A stretch of 62,060 nt of DNA, taken from assembly GCA_031835245.1 (NCBI GenBank), contig JAVKOQ010000307.1, positions 1-62,060 of the forward strand, given 5' to 3'. Of this stretch, positions 44,698 through 58,796 are shown in pieces. How positions within the stretch are numbered: position 1 is the stretch's first letter; each line of letters opens with the position of its first letter. A program made the position numbers and the translations under genes. The stretch comes from Balamuthia mandrillaris. Taxonomy: Eukaryota > Discosea > Longamoebia > Balamuthiidae. The notes beneath the pieces were generated by a model. It saw nothing but the letters and a program-made list of their open reading frames with translations. It did no database searches and was not told the origin of the DNA.

Positions 44698-47600
44698 ATC
44701 GAGTGGTGGACAAAAAAATACCCAACGACGCCCTTGGCCATTCCTTTCACAAGGCCTTGAGCTCCTCCACTTTGAGCACCACGGATGGGCTCCACCTGTT
44801 CATGTTGTCAATGTCAGAAAATTTGGAAAGAAAGACAGAAAGACAAAACAACTGAAGCACAAACCACAACACCGCTGAGTCCACCAATGAGCCCTTTGGT
44901 AAAGCCCTTTGCCCCATGGATGAGACCTTGGCCAGCATCATGGGGCCGTTCTCGCATACTATTATCTCGCTCCACTTGGTAAGTTTGGTCAAAGGACAAC
45001 TTGGAAATGCCTTTGGCCATGCTCTCCGTGACCTTGCTGACACTGTTGAACACTCCATACACGGAGTTTTTGACAAGACTCGATGTGCCCTATAAAAGCA
45101 ACAATTGAAGCAGAGCGAGACCCAAAGACCAGAGAGAGAGAGAGAGAGAGAGTTCGTTTGTGTAATTCGAAAATTCAACAAAGGAAGAAGGATGTAATCG
45201 TACCTTGGCGAGACCATCACCGAGTTCTTTGGGGCTTTGTACAAATGCATTAAAAGGCTCGTAGAAGAAATCCTTGACACCAGTGCCCAAGTTGTTGAGA
45301 AAGGACACGGGGTTGCCTAAAAAGTCGAACGAGCCCAATACCTTGTACGCCTGTTAAAAAAAAGTTTAGTGCTGGATAGTCGAAATAACCAACGAATGAA
45401 AAAGGTAACCTGTATGATGGCTTGGCGAACGTAATGGGCGGATATGCGTTCTATTAATTCCTCTTGAGTGGTAAACGGATGCCGAAGGATAAGACTGTTT
45501 AGACGAATGGGTGCTCCTTCTATGTTTGGAAGTTTGATACCAAGGCCAAGTGCTCCAAATGCAAGACGAACTGGGTTGTCCTTGTGAAAAGTTAAGGTAA
45601 CAAACGCTTTGAATAGAGGCGATTAATTTTGAACATAGAGAATGGGTCAAAAGGATATTCAACAGCTTCTTTGCCTGGCACTGTGGCGAAACTGATGTTG
45701 ACTTGCAATGGGTTAATGTGGAAGAATTCAAAGTAGAGCATGCGGGAGGTGTCTGTGGTAGAAGGCAGTGGGCAAATCATATCATCTTTGGCAAGCAATT
45801 CGTCCACATAATGTGCTTGCGAGATGTCGTCTGTACCAACGTTGAAAAACTGGAGCAACTTCAAAAGGAAGGTTTCGTCGATGCGAACGTCAAGTTCTTG
45901 CACGCCCAATGCCACATACTTATAAAAATCAACTTCTCGGTACTCCATCGATTTGATTACCGACAGCGCCAGGAAGGACTTGTCCGCTGGCAATCTCATG
46001 TGAGGACTTGCCACAACAGGATATGGGGTAAAGAAGAGTTGGTTATCTATCTGTTGTACAAGGTATTTAGAACTAGACCCAACAAACCGAGGGGAAGAAG
46101 ACGAAAAAAAACCTGGAATCGTTTGATTTTAAAGTCCCAGTATTGCACATTGTAGTAACTGCTATTACAATATTCAAGTGTAATATCTGACATGCTTATG
46201 TACATCAATTCCTACAGAGCCATACGATAAAGTGAAGAGAAGGTGTTGTTAGGCTTACTTCTGGAGTAGTACTACCAAACACAGCGTACCTGTGGGGTGC
46301 CATCCACGACTGAGAGGCCAATGCCCCGTTTGAATTTTAGGGTTATTTTACTTTGTGCTTTGTTAGCGGCTCGGCGCTGTTTAATTAACGTTAGCAATTG
46401 GCACAGACAAATAAGGACGAGTTTGGTACCTTGAGTGATTTTTCATTTTCAGTGTCTTTCAGAGAGGCTTCCAAGGACTCAAAATAAGGATAAGTTTTAC
46501 GGTCTAAGATGCGAAGGACTCGTGTTGGGCCATCCGTAGTTATTTCTGCGCCTATAATAAGATACTCTGTGCCGTTTTCTTGTCTGTTGCTCTCTTCGCT
46601 TCGTCTAAATTTTTTCGAGGTGCGATGCTTCACGAGAGCGATGGGTCCGCTGTGCCGGGGGGTGCTTACTTCTTCAAGCTTAATGCTATTTGAAGGGGAA
46701 AAACCGAGCTTCTCTTTTTTAATGACGGTTATATCTGAGTACTTCTTGATTTTATCCAAGCATACAAAGCGTATGAATTGTTCCTCTACTTCAATGGCAA
46801 GATAGTGACTCTGTCAAAAGCTTTGTTAGTCCGACTGGAAAAAAAACTTCAGAATAAAAATACCTTGGAAGGAAAGTCCCAACAATATGCCATTGATTCG
46901 TACATGTTAAGCTTCTGAGGTATGCCAACTCCCTATATTTCAAGCTTAAGTTTTTGCCAATGTACAGATAATAGCAGAGGATGGTAATCTACCTTTTGAT
47001 AGATGGTGACCTCATAAGGAGAACAATTTTCAACGCGATAGCGAGGCACAAAAGAATCAGAAAAGGTTACAAAATTGGTGCCCTTTTCGTTGCGTATTTC
47101 AACGCCCGTTAACTTGATTCCACCGTTGTGATGCCGATGCTTAATCACCATTTGTCCCAGTTGCTCAATATCAAACTCGCCAGACCTTTATGTTTGTTAA
47201 CATTTGTGTTTAGAAAGAACAAATCAGATCTGTATCAACCTACACAAAGCAGCTACTTACGGATGCCAATAACCAGGCAGAGCAATACACATTTCCCTTC
47301 CTTCTTTAACTCTGTTGGCTCCATCTGGCCAATGGAAAGGAATACGTGTATTGGGTTCGAGTGTGTACTTCACATTGGTTCCCTTTTGTGTATAATAGAT
47401 AGTTGAAGACATACGATTTACTAACACCACATGCGGAGAGATCGTGATGATCTTTGTGCGCCGAAACTGTGAACAGTAATCAAGAGTCAGGAACTATGCT
47501 GAAAGCAGTTTCAAATCAATACAAGACGTACAGGAGGCGGTGCAAAATCCACTTGCACACTTAATTGAAAACCAATTGTGCGCCCCTTGGTGTGGTGCTC

Positions 47601-50600
47601 CTTGTCTTTTATCTCCAACAACCCCACTGTTCCTGCATTTTCTAAACTGAATGGCTACACACACACATGCACGCACAAAAGAAAGAAAGAAAATAACAAT
47701 AAAAAAAGAGAAAGAAAAAGAAAAGAAAAGAAAAAGAGAAGGTCAGCAACAGGTGTAGACAAATAATATGAAATATGGAGCCCTGGCGTGCCTTTGACCA
47801 ATGAGAACCTGCTATCTTGATTGATACTTTGTTGCCAACAATGTCTCTTTGATGGTAAGCAAACATGACAGGGGCTGCCAAGCCTTTGTATAATTCTCCC
47901 TCTCCAAACTTTCCACCGCCCCAGTCCTTTGGGTCACCTCCTCTATCTATCAACTTAGCCCATTTCTTTTGAGCTATTTTGAAGGAAGAAGATAAGGTTA
48001 AAATTAAATTCAACCATTGGAGAGTAGTGAGTAAACGAATAGTTGGACTACATTTTTGAGCCTTTTCTTTGGGTGGTAATGGATACTGTCGGTAAGACAA
48101 CGGCAGACCCGTGCGGTTTATCATCCAAAACTGAGCATATAAACTGACTTTGCGAGTACCTTTCGCTGTTATGCTATTATAAATCACGGTTTAGTGTGAT
48201 CGAGCGAGACTGGAGAAGGAATTGTGTTACCGGTTATCAATGTTGATATCTAAGTGGGAGAACTTGGTCCTGTTCTTTGGCACAAGGGCGAGCTTTTTCT
48301 TGAGGTTGGGGCCGGAGATATATACAGGAGTGTTTCGCTTGTAGCCTTTTTTTTTCTTTGAGCGCAAGGAAGATACAGACATGAATAAGCTTACCTGGAA
48401 CAGATATGGACAATGCTAATGGCTCTGTAGTGTCGAAGCGGTAGATGGCGACGCTTTCTCCTCTCTGCAGATGACCCTGTCGTGTACCCGATTTTTCGTT
48501 GGTGATGCTGTATGCCAGGTCACATACCAGAGCATTTTCCAGGATTAGGGGCGGGCAGACCGTAACAATGTGGTCCCCTTCTCCTTCCCTGTTGGATTGT
48601 TTGGTGGGTTTTGTTATGAACAACAACGAAACAAAAAGCGGACCGAAATATGCGTACTGAACACCGGGCTCGGTCCTAGCCTCCACATGCACGGCATAAA
48701 ATGCGGCCAAAGCAGTATCCGCATTTATAGGGGAAGAGCGCAAGGCAAAGCATCTGGTGGATGGCAGAGCGCAGGATATTGGTGTTTCAGTCCAATAATG
48801 GGTGGGATTATACTCTCCAAGAATGTGGCAGGAAGCAGGCCCTTGATCCTGTTCATTCCATTCAGGATCTGTGTGGGGTCTGAACCGAAGGAACTTGGCT
48901 CTTGTCTTCGCGGGATAGATCGGTACTGAAACAGAGCTTTTCACCGCTAGAGATGTCGACCAAAGTCACAGAGAGTACGAGAGGAGAGGTCAGTGGGAGC
49001 GTAATGTCTACAAAAAGGAAGGATCAAATATCTACCCAAAGGGCCAAGCGAATCATGCTGCAACCTTTGATGGCGCTCGACTTGAATATCCAAAACATGG
49101 TCCGTTTCATTCCGTATTAAAACATTAGATCTCAAGTTTAGAACTTTGCTTCCATCCGCCAAAGTAACCTGTAAGGCCTTCGTTAAATAGACAGAACAGA
49201 AAGTATGTTGGCAAATAACAAACCTCGTAGATGGCATAGATCTGGTCGGGACGGTCTCTAGGCCACATCAGAGGAATGAGGTACGTTCCCACTTTGTGAA
49301 GAGGAAGATTTGTTGCAGGATGAGCATCGGGGATCGAGGGCAAGTGAAATGCAATGGTGCGTTGCATTTGATAAAGGGAGGGCAACAACGGAGGGCCTTG
49401 TCCGTGTTTGGCAGTCGTTATGTTTCCGCTGGAGCTAAGGACCATGGAGACGCTTGCAGTTGCAGAAACAAGCCCCTCCTCCCCAGTTGTGCTTTTTTGC
49501 CTTTGTTGCTGTTCTTGCTGCCGCAGAAGGTCTGACGTAATAGGAATCACGGCTGAAGGTTCTAGTGGGTATAGCTCTGTAGCATCTTGAGGTGTCTCTG
49601 CAGCCTGTGGTATGCCCAGCCAAGAAGATCAGAAAACGGGAAGAGGGAAGAAGAGATAAACACTAACTCTGAGAGGCAGCCACCACAGTAGCTTCTGTCC
49701 TGTATCATTGCAGAGATAAAGTGGAGAAAACGTTTTCTGTTTGGCCTTGGCTAAAAGTACTGAGGATGCATGAGCAGTGTCCTTCATAGGAATTTGGTAG
49801 AAGTCTTTCTGCCATAGCTCAACATTTCTTTTCATGGTGTCAAAGAAAGACTTGGTTAAATTAAAGTCCAATCTCTTCTCGGGCATAACCCTGATTTTGC
49901 TGGTATCTTTTATCTGTGATTGATAAAGGCATAAGAACTCATAGAGATTAACCAAAACCAGAGAAAAAGGGCTAACATACCTTGATGCTGCATTCCCACT
50001 GTTCTATGATAGGTTCCCATTTAGCCAGCGCCACGTTGTAGTAAAGTCCTTTCACAGAAAAGTTGATGGCGGCGGACACCTAGTTTAGGAGAAATACAAA
50101 CCGTCATTTTTCTGCGTAGGATTGTGGAAGGGCATTACATCAACAACAAAAGGTCACCTTAGGACTAAGTGAGCTGACAACGAAAGCAACGTCATAGATT
50201 CTAAAGTCAGCCAGAGGAATAACTTCCCCACAGTCATTTATGAAGGTGAGCCTAAGAGGGCCAACCTTGCATTTAGCCTGTAACAACACCATGTCAGGAG
50301 AAATGCAAGAACTAACAGGGAAAAATAAGCGGTAATACGGAGAAAACAATACCCTCTGTTTTTGCGGTGGATCTAGCACAAAAGCGGGTGGTGGGGTTTC
50401 ATAAGCTGCTTTATGGGACTCTCCACTTGCAGGATCTACGCTTGGGGAGGGCTGATTCTTCTCAGGGGGTGGGTTCAGTTCTTGCAATACGCGCAACAAC
50501 AAAGCGAAGTCCTAATGGGTGCATCAGTAACAATGAGAATTCCAAAACTGGAAGAGAGAACCTTATAGGAAAAAGTGATATGAACAGGATCCAAGTGGAC

Positions 50601-53600
50601 TTGTGCCTGCAGGGTATCTCCCAGTCGCTTGTACCGATACACAGCGTTGACACGTGGTAGAATAATGGCAGACGGTTTGAGTTTTCCCTAACAAAATTAA
50701 CAAATAAGAAATGGGCATAGAGGGTGTCCGTCATTAGAGAACGAACGAAAAAGCCTTACCTCTGGTATATAATCAGCCTTACTGACGGCTAGGCCTTCCA
50801 ACACAACTGTCAAACCAAGCTCAGCAGCTAGCGGATCGTTCACATAACGCAAAGTAAAATCAGTCTGAATAACCATGCAGGAGGTCTTTTTTCTGAAGGC
50901 ATTCTCCACAATCCAAATCTCAAGTGGAGATGTTAGCCTGACTGCCATGTCCAATCGGGTAGGTGGAGGTGGGGCGGGTGGCGTAGCTTCCTCCCCTGTC
51001 GCCATCATCAACTCCAGCCCTGTGTTTATATTTATCAACGCCCAAACGCAAGGCATCAGCGTTTGCTGGAAGCAAGTTAGTCATTGCTGCAAAAATGGAA
51101 AAGAAAACGCGTGGACAACATGGTACATACATTGATCGAATACACAGCATCAGGCAATAAGATGAGGCGCGGGGAATGGCCTGTAATAGATAGCGCCTGG
51201 GCTCCTTTGGCGTCGCGCCTGTAATAAACTAACAACTGAGATTGTTCGATAGATGTCACATCGTCATCTTCGCTCCGCATGTTGGCGCTTGCACCCTCCT
51301 CGCTATCAGATGCTTGCTTTTCTTTCTCTTTTTCTTTCTCTTTCTCCTTGTCCGAGGCAATGTCTTCTTCGTCTTCTGGAGAGACACTCTCTGCGCTTGA
51401 TTTGTAGCTGTTCTCCTTTGCAACTCTCTTAGGCCGCCCTTTATCTGTCTGGTCTTTCGGGTTGCGTTTATTCGCACTGCAAAGCAAATACTAAAGTGGA
51501 GCTTCGCTCAGAGTTGTGCAATGTGCAGGAGGAAATATGCAAACATACCTTGTAATAATTAGGTGTGGGACGGGTATCTACAATGTTAATAGACTCGAGA
51601 CTAAAATCAACCTGATGTGATGGATTGAAGTTAGTTGCTTAGCCCCAGCTTTTGGTTCAACAGCAGAAAGTAGAAGATACCGTCATGCTCTCGTCCAAGC
51701 CCATCAGAATGAATATTCGAGGTTTGTTCATATCAATTCTCATAATGGAATAGTAGCTAGGGGACAGCGGGTTATAGACGCTCTTGTTAAAGCTAGTACT
51801 ATGGGTTGCTTTAGGGGATGTTCCGCCAGCAAGTCCTCCATCCACATCATCTGTCCATCGGTTTCTATTTCAAGATAGAGAAAGATCGTGGGTCGCGAGA
51901 CAATGAGAAATGGACAGGCAAATATTTGGCAGAAAAGATACAAACGTTGAGGATATCGGGGAATCACGAAGAAGTTCGATTGAGAGGCGATTCAGAACAA
52001 CAGCGATTTGGTAGCTTATTCGGAAGGAGGTTTGAGGGGATGGACTAGAGCCAGCAGAAGGAGACTGCTCAGAATGTTCTTTTGTAATGTAGGAATGCCA
52101 AAAAAAAAATCTGTCAGTAAAGGTGGAGATGACTGCGGAGGGGGTGTTATACCAGATGAAGGCTCGGGATCGGGAACAAAACCAAGTTTGTAATTTTCTC
52201 TGTAAATGGCGATCAATGTATAGAGTTGTGCTTGTGTCATACAAGTGGCAACTTCCCTTACGTAGGCATCGATCTGCAACAGAGGTTCACAAATGTTAGC
52301 TTGCTCCCATCATCAGAAGAGGTGCATACCTTCATCTGTGGCGTATAGGGGTCTGCATCCTTACTTGCTCGTGTGATAACCAGATTTAAGTCAGCGTTCT
52401 TTAGTATGTGTTCTGTGTCCACAGGGTCAGCATATGACTTTGCGTTTGGCCCTCTCAGGTGGCTCATAAGGTCCTGCAATCGTCCTCTGCAAGATTGCAT
52501 GTTGATAGCTGTTGCTGATATGTTGATCTGTTCAACAAGGGAGCCTTGCTGTTCCTCTGGCGGGGCTCCAACTGTCGTACTTGACGCTGAAGATTCGCTG
52601 TGCGGAGGTTGCTTTGTTTCAGGAACGGTTCCGTCCGCCTCGGCCAAGTTGACAAAGTCCACCGTCCCTTCACGTGAAATATTTCCTTTAGCTGGGGCCG
52701 CATCGCTTGGCTTGGAATGTGTGTAGGAATTGGCGATAAATATGTGACCAAGATCCAAGATCGCGGCCTCTTGGGAGGTAGGAGAACGTGGCACAAACAT
52801 TGTGGGATTGGCTACTTCCACTTCGTACCGCAGCACTACCAAAGAAAGTGAGGTTATTTGTTTGTTTGTACAATGACAAGACCAGAAGTAGCTAAGAAGT
52901 CGCCATACCATAACGTTGGTTGATCATGTCTGCTGTCTCCGAGGCGACTTCGGCCATCTTCTTTGCGGTAGCAGTGACAAGGCTTTTAATGCCCTTGATC
53001 TCTGTAAAATAGTTGGAAAACTCCCCCCAAAACCTGCGCAATAACACTATTTGAATGGAATGCAAGCGAACACCTAGTGTTGAGAAAGTCGCGGGTGAAG
53101 GATAATTTAAAGCTTAAAGTTTTTGGGGTGAGAGCGGAGGACGAAATAATAAACAGTTGTAAAAAGGATACGAAGCCAAGAGTCAAAGCCTGGCCACGAA
53201 GGATCAAGCCGATCATAATTTTCATAGCTTAACTCAACCAGTTTATCACCTCGGATTTCAAGAATCTGGGAGTACAGCTCATAGGGAGTCAAGTGTTCCA
53301 TGGTCAAGTTTCCAAGTATTGTCTAGTTATAACAAACCAAACCAACCAACCAACCAACCAACAAGCAAAATAAATAAATAATTAAGCCAACAAATACAAG
53401 TGAGCACATTGTCCTGTTCCGTGTGCCACGGTGAAAGAGCAGATAACAGACCTTGACCAGATAGGTGGTCGAGAATTTTTGGAACTCAACGTAGGAGGCC
53501 CCTATTTTCGTGGCAACAAATCTCTTGCCGGATCGGTTTAAAGTGATGCCAAGCTCTTTGAACTCTGCCGTTAATTGGAAGATTACAACGTCCTTGGTAT

Positions 53601-56600
53601 GTGACGGCGGTTCCGGGGGGGCGACTTGTCCGGTACTGATAAGCTCGGGATGAGTGTCTGCAAAGTGCTGCCTTCGTGAAGTTCGGTCTTGGGACATTAT
53701 GTCACTGTGGAAATTGATGTCAGCAACTCTGCGCCAAGAGATGAAAAGGGGAACCTTACAAAAGCACCATAAAGTGGTCCCAAATGTTGAGAAGAGTGAC
53801 CACTGTTTCTCTGTTCCAGAGAAAGCAAAGAGCGCTGACATCAATGTGAAGTGACTGATCCACCCCTTCATACTCCGGAGAGGTCTAATAGATGATGAAC
53901 ATAAGGTCGAGTATAACTGAAAAGCAAGTAGAAGGAGAAAAACACCTTTTGCTTCATAAATAAATAGGCTCGCAATGCATCTTTTGGGCTATTAGACTTG
54001 GCATCTTGGGATTCTGATGAACTACGTTCTTGCTCTTCTGCAGCATCGGCTTGGGAGGTTATTAACAATCTGAAGTCTTTGCCCCATTGTTGTAGATGGT
54101 CCACAACAGTGATATTAGCAAGGCCTGCATACAAGCTGAGCCCGTACTTTCGATATATGAACTGGACGATCACTTGTTCCAGATTTATCTGGCATATGAA
54201 CGAATTAAAGCGTCAGCTTGAGAGTTCATAGTGATACTTATGAAAGCATTGGAAGACTTACAGTAACGATATCTTGGTTGTCATTCTCCATGAAAGGGCC
54301 GCGCAACAAAAGGGACGCTTTTGGGATGTTAAGACGAACTTCCACTATTTTATCCTCCATGTAACGCTTCGAAACTCTGTAAGAAGTAAATAAACATCAG
54401 TTTTGGGAATCAAAAAAACAAAAACAAATAGCGGCTAGAAAACACAAGTCTCAAACTCACACTTTCTTAATTTCGCCACCTTCCATCACAGCTACAAATG
54501 GGTCCTTAGTCTTCTGGCCAGGAGGGGATGTGTGCAACTATAGGTACGGAATGATTAATTCTCCCTGCTGCACAAAAATTCGAAAGAGGCAACAGGGGTG
54601 TTAAAGAGATAAATCATCCTTACCGTTTCGTCTATGTCATCAACGAGCTTCAAAATAGCAGCCACTATTGCTATAATCTTCTTAGCAGAAAGATAGAAAT
54701 TCAAAGACGGAAGGTTTCCTTCGATTCTGTATGAAAAAAACAACAGATAAATAATTATTCTACAATAAACAAGACAAGGAAATGCGTACAAAACTTTTGG
54801 CAACCTGGAGTCCGAAGATATCATGCACACCATGAGCGAGAGATTAATGTCGAATGGTTTTACAATAAAGAGGTCCTTGTTTAACGGCACAGGAGAAGTG
54901 GTGTCCTTTTGCTTGTCCGCGTCCATGGAGTCAACGTGTTCGTGCCGAATTTGCAATACCTGTCGCCAATTCTGCGAGTAAGGTACCATAATGACCTTCA
55001 AGGAGGACAGCTGTATTGCAAATTTCTCATAGAAATCCTTTTCCGAAAGCTTACGCCGTCTGTTGGCCGGAGATGGTCCCTCTTGTGGGGAAGTCATGAA
55101 ACGTATACGCCCAAGATCGCCAATAATTGTCTGAGTATCTGGGTCATCAAATCGCTCTGGCAGTATCAGTAACGGCGCCTGTGGTGTTTGCATCACGTCT
55201 GGTCAACCCATGATAGAAGCACATCTTTAAAAGAGTTAAGGGGAGTAACAGATCAAAAAAAGGAGGAATCGTACTGCAACGTCCACATCAATCTCGAATT
55301 TGGCCCTGCTTTGAAAGAGCATATCTAATTGCTCTTTAGTGGCTGAGCGTAGAGCATTCAACTTGCGCTTCGCTGCTTTTTGGGCGTTTTTGAGGCCAAG
55401 AGAGATATCCTGCAAGAAGTAGGAGACTGAAATGATGGTGAGACCGCATAGTTCTAATTAAACATGACTTGGAAGTGCATCTCAGATCTTACCTACGCCA
55501 CAAATAATGCGGGTATGAATAACAGCTTCTAGCGTTCCCATTTTAATTTGCAAAGCAAAGTCAAGAGGCCTTTTGGGAGGCTTGTAGTCGAATACCAACG
55601 AGAATATGTCCCTAAGACTTTCTCGTTGTTGTTGAGAAGGGCAAAGAAGCCTTGGAAACTGCGTGTTGGGTGTTTCTCTATCATAAACTACAACGTCCCC
55701 CAAGTTTGCTGTGAGCTGCATTCAAACATTAATTCGTCATTCCTGTTTGGTAAGAGAGAAAATTATAAAAGACTGTGGATTGCTCACCGTAAATGAGGAA
55801 CCTTGCCGTAGCTGAAAACTGACATCGAGGTCATGGAATAGGCCCGAAATTATTTTCTTGTCTGGTGCGGATTTGATACTAACAGAGCCGCTGCCCATGT
55901 GGAAGCCTACCTTCACTTTCACATACTGTTGCAATTAAGAGAACAGTGCTTCTTAAGACAACAGAAAGGGATAAAATAACAAACTAAGTGTAGGTATGTA
56001 CCGATTCCGGCAAAGGTTTGCTCTTAAGCCTTTCTCGATCCTGTGGCGTGAAGCCAAGACTTGAATACAAATTTTTCTTTTGTTCTGCAGAAAGCTGGAG
56101 CATAGAACTTAGTTGTTCTGGAATATCTTCCTCAGTTTCTGAAGGCTGAGTAATTCACATAAGAAACAGTGGGGTATGCAAAATTTGGTGGTGACACAGA
56201 AGCAATACCGGTCGAGGTGTTCCTGTAAGCCAATGGTACCATCCTCGCAGAGAATAGTCGGTAGCCAGTGAATCTCTAGTCTGCAACAAAGTCTGTTCAT
56301 CTATGTCAACTTCTGCTAAAGATCTGAAGCTAGAAGAGATAGCAGGTCAGAGACAGCTTTACGATAATAAAAGGTGAAGCACTCACTAGAGAATATCTTC
56401 GTAGGAATAGGCTTTTTCAAGCTTGGCTAGTCTAGGTGAGGGCTTTGACAAACAAAACAAAATAGCATTTTTTGTTTTGTTTTTGTTTTGTTTTTGTTTT
56501 TTTTTGTTTTGTTTTTTTTTTTTTTTTGGGTGAAATGCATTGCAGAATATTAGTCAGCAGTAGAATCGCCAGCGCATGAGATGAAAGGGACTTACGGGAT

Positions 56601-58445
56601 GGCCTTTAAGCTTTTGAGTCCAATATTTCATATAGTCTTGCCTATCCCTACGTCTTTGTTCTATGTACTCTGCTGTGTAGTGGTATCTTTTTTCCCTTAC
56701 TTTTTGCAGCACTCCTCTTACTGAAGTCACAAATTGAAGAATAAGAAAGAAGCAATACAGTTGTGAAATCACAAGAGACGAGAGAGATACCAGCAAACAA
56801 CCACCATCCAGCAGGGTCTTCACTAGGAAGAGTTTGCGGGCGGATATGCCTGTGCTATAGTGTCCCGGGATATAGGCTATGAGGGTCTTGAATTAACAAA
56901 TAAATGAAATAAAAGATACTCACTTTAGCTGCCTTTCTTTGCAGAGTAAAGCGATCCAAGAGCCCAATTAAGCTGCGGTACTGTGTCTTCTCCACAGCTA
57001 ATCGCAGACGGTCAAATATGAAGTCAGCAGTAACTTTTGGTGCACTAGCCTCCTCATCATCCTTGCTTATCGTTAGACGAAGTTGGCCAGACAACGGCTT
57101 TGATATGTAGTGAAAATGTCGTAACTTGTCCTTGTCTCCTTTCTTGAAAATCTGGTTGTCAATTAAGGCATAGTAGATATTACATGTTTACTTAGAGCCA
57201 AGTTTTTATGCGGGTGCCTGTATTTACGTACCATGCTGTTCATTTGTTCGGTAAGGTATTGGGACTTGGCCTTCAATGAGAGGTCTTTCGGGTTGCAATA
57301 AACTGTCAGATTGTGCAGATCCACCAGCTATACAAAGACAGCAATAGTCAAAATAGATATGAGACGGATGGAGCCGTCAGTAGTGGTACAGGGAGTTCAG
57401 ACCTTGTGCACCATTTTCAACGAGCCACTGAGGAATGATGGCTTCCAGTTTTCATCTGTAGATTGGGCGGATACTTTTTCTAGAGTAAATCCAAAAGAGA
57501 AGGGCAGCTATTTGTAGATAAAAGACAAACATGGGTTGGATGAGCTCATTCAAGAATATGGATCATAAACCTCACCCTATCCATAGTAGTAATGGGAAAA
57601 GAAGTGGGATGTTTGATCGGTACCTTGCTATCGTTGTCTTCAAAGCGAATATGTACATTTTCTACAAGGATTTGAATGTTGTCAACAGCCCTTTGTAACA
57701 GCCGAGCCATAAAGCCATCATTTTTCTTGTCTTGCTTACTTTCTTGAAGCTTTGTTTCTTTAGCTGCCGTCATCAAAGAAAAAAATATGAAGATAACACA
57801 AAGATCAGTTTGGTACCAAAGAGAACAAAAGAGGAATAGGACAGCTGTTGCTTACCTGCTGTAGCTCGTCTTCGTTTCAGTTTTTGCTCTTCTGCCTTTG
57901 CCAGTTTCTTTTGCTTCTTCTCTTGCAGTCTTTGTTCCGTTTCAGCATCATCCACCTACAAACATTGAGAAGAACAACGCATAAAAGAACGTGGAGATAC
58001 AGTAGTTTTTTCTGTCAGCAAACGGAACGAGAGAACGATTCTTTGGTTGTGTGTACCGGAGTGTCGACAGGCGCAACCAACAGGTGGATATCGCGAAGCT
58101 CGATCACTATGGGATCACTAAGAAGGCCCTTCGCGAGGCTAGACCATGGTATACGCAAGTGGAGCTCTCCCAACGAACCTGTTTGGCCATCGCCAAGTAG
58201 TAGCCAAACCGTAAGTCAAACAGGGAACACAGCAAAGGAATGAAAGAAAGGAAGGTTATGTTGGACCAACCAGCTTTAACATTTACGGGAAGCTGGAGCG
58301 TTGTAAGAGCATCGACTTTGAGCTGCAGGTTCTTGAGCACCACATCACCGCCCCACAGAGCAAGACGAAAGTTCTCCCTGTTCAAGCCAACCACAAACTT
58401 GCCGAGGTATTTGGAGAGCAGGTCCGCCACAAGGCCTTCGAACAT
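43873..58445 (-). CDS. VPS13: VPS13-type bridge-like lipid transfer protein
   Basis: A giant rod with a hydrophobic groove that moves bulk phospholipid at membrane contact sites. The start (58445) gives the chorein motif FEGLVADLLSKYLGKFVVGL and LWGGDVVLKNLQLK, then LRIPWSSLAKGLLSDPIVIE and a Lys-rich segment. Dozens of exons follow, with VPS13 textures such as NVHIRFEDNDSKVPIKHPTS. The C-terminal region has FFHINPLQVNISFATVPG, PFDPFSMFKINRLYS and VLGSFDFLGNPVSFLNNLGT, then GVKDFFYEPFNAFVQSPKEL and AKGFTKGLIGGLSGVV, the conserved ATG2/VPS13 C-terminal helix zone. A final PH-like exon ends WVELFRYE at 43873. Over 40 introns are likely. I did not resolve all joins. It is divergent from ROGDI. 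Confidence 0.95.
44664..44692. repeat. (CT)n in a VPS13 intron, GA on the coding strand
   Basis: Pure CT on the plus strand, so GA in the transcript. It is one of the two intronic tracts with purines on the coding strand. Confidence 0.9.
45131..45152. repeat. (GA)n in a VPS13 intron, CT on the coding strand
   Basis: Lies about 50 bases inside the intron after the donor at 45203 (AAG/GTACGATT). Confidence 0.9.
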
Positions 58446-58796
58446 GGTCAGGGATCAACAAATTTTCACGGTGGAGGAAGGACCTGTCTGTGTAGGGAGG
58501 GCAGTGTCCGTTGCTTTCTTCGTTCTTCTCTTTGGGAGAGGGGAGGGGGGCTTTCTAGCTTCAAAGTCCCCCTTCTTCTTGCCTTGGAAAGATGACGTCA
58601 CACCATTGTGCTGATGTCACCAGGGTCACCGGTTCGACCCCCATCCACCGCAGCCTCATTTTTAAGGGGTGGAATTCGCAAAACAAATCCCAACGAAGAG
58701 GACAAAAAAAAAACAAAAGTGAAAGCACCTGCCGAGGAGGAACAAAAGAGAGGCAAACAACGACCATTTCCCTGTCCTGGTGGTGCCCGTCGGTGA
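58446..58796. promoter_or_regulatory. Divergent VPS13/ROGDI promoter with CRE-like sites
   Basis: 351 bases between divergent starts. The perfect palindrome TGACGTCA at 58593-58600 and the near copy TGATGTCA at 58612-58619 lie 19 bases apart start to start. Such sites bind bZIP factors in many eukaryotes. Both genes act at endolysosomal or contact-site membranes, so joint control is possible but inferred. Confidence 0.45.

Noticed and set aside
58630-58665. GGTTCGACCCCC resembling a tRNA B box
   Set aside because: The T-arm bases around it do not pair properly, no A box lies at the right distance upstream, and no anticodon or acceptor stem can be folded.
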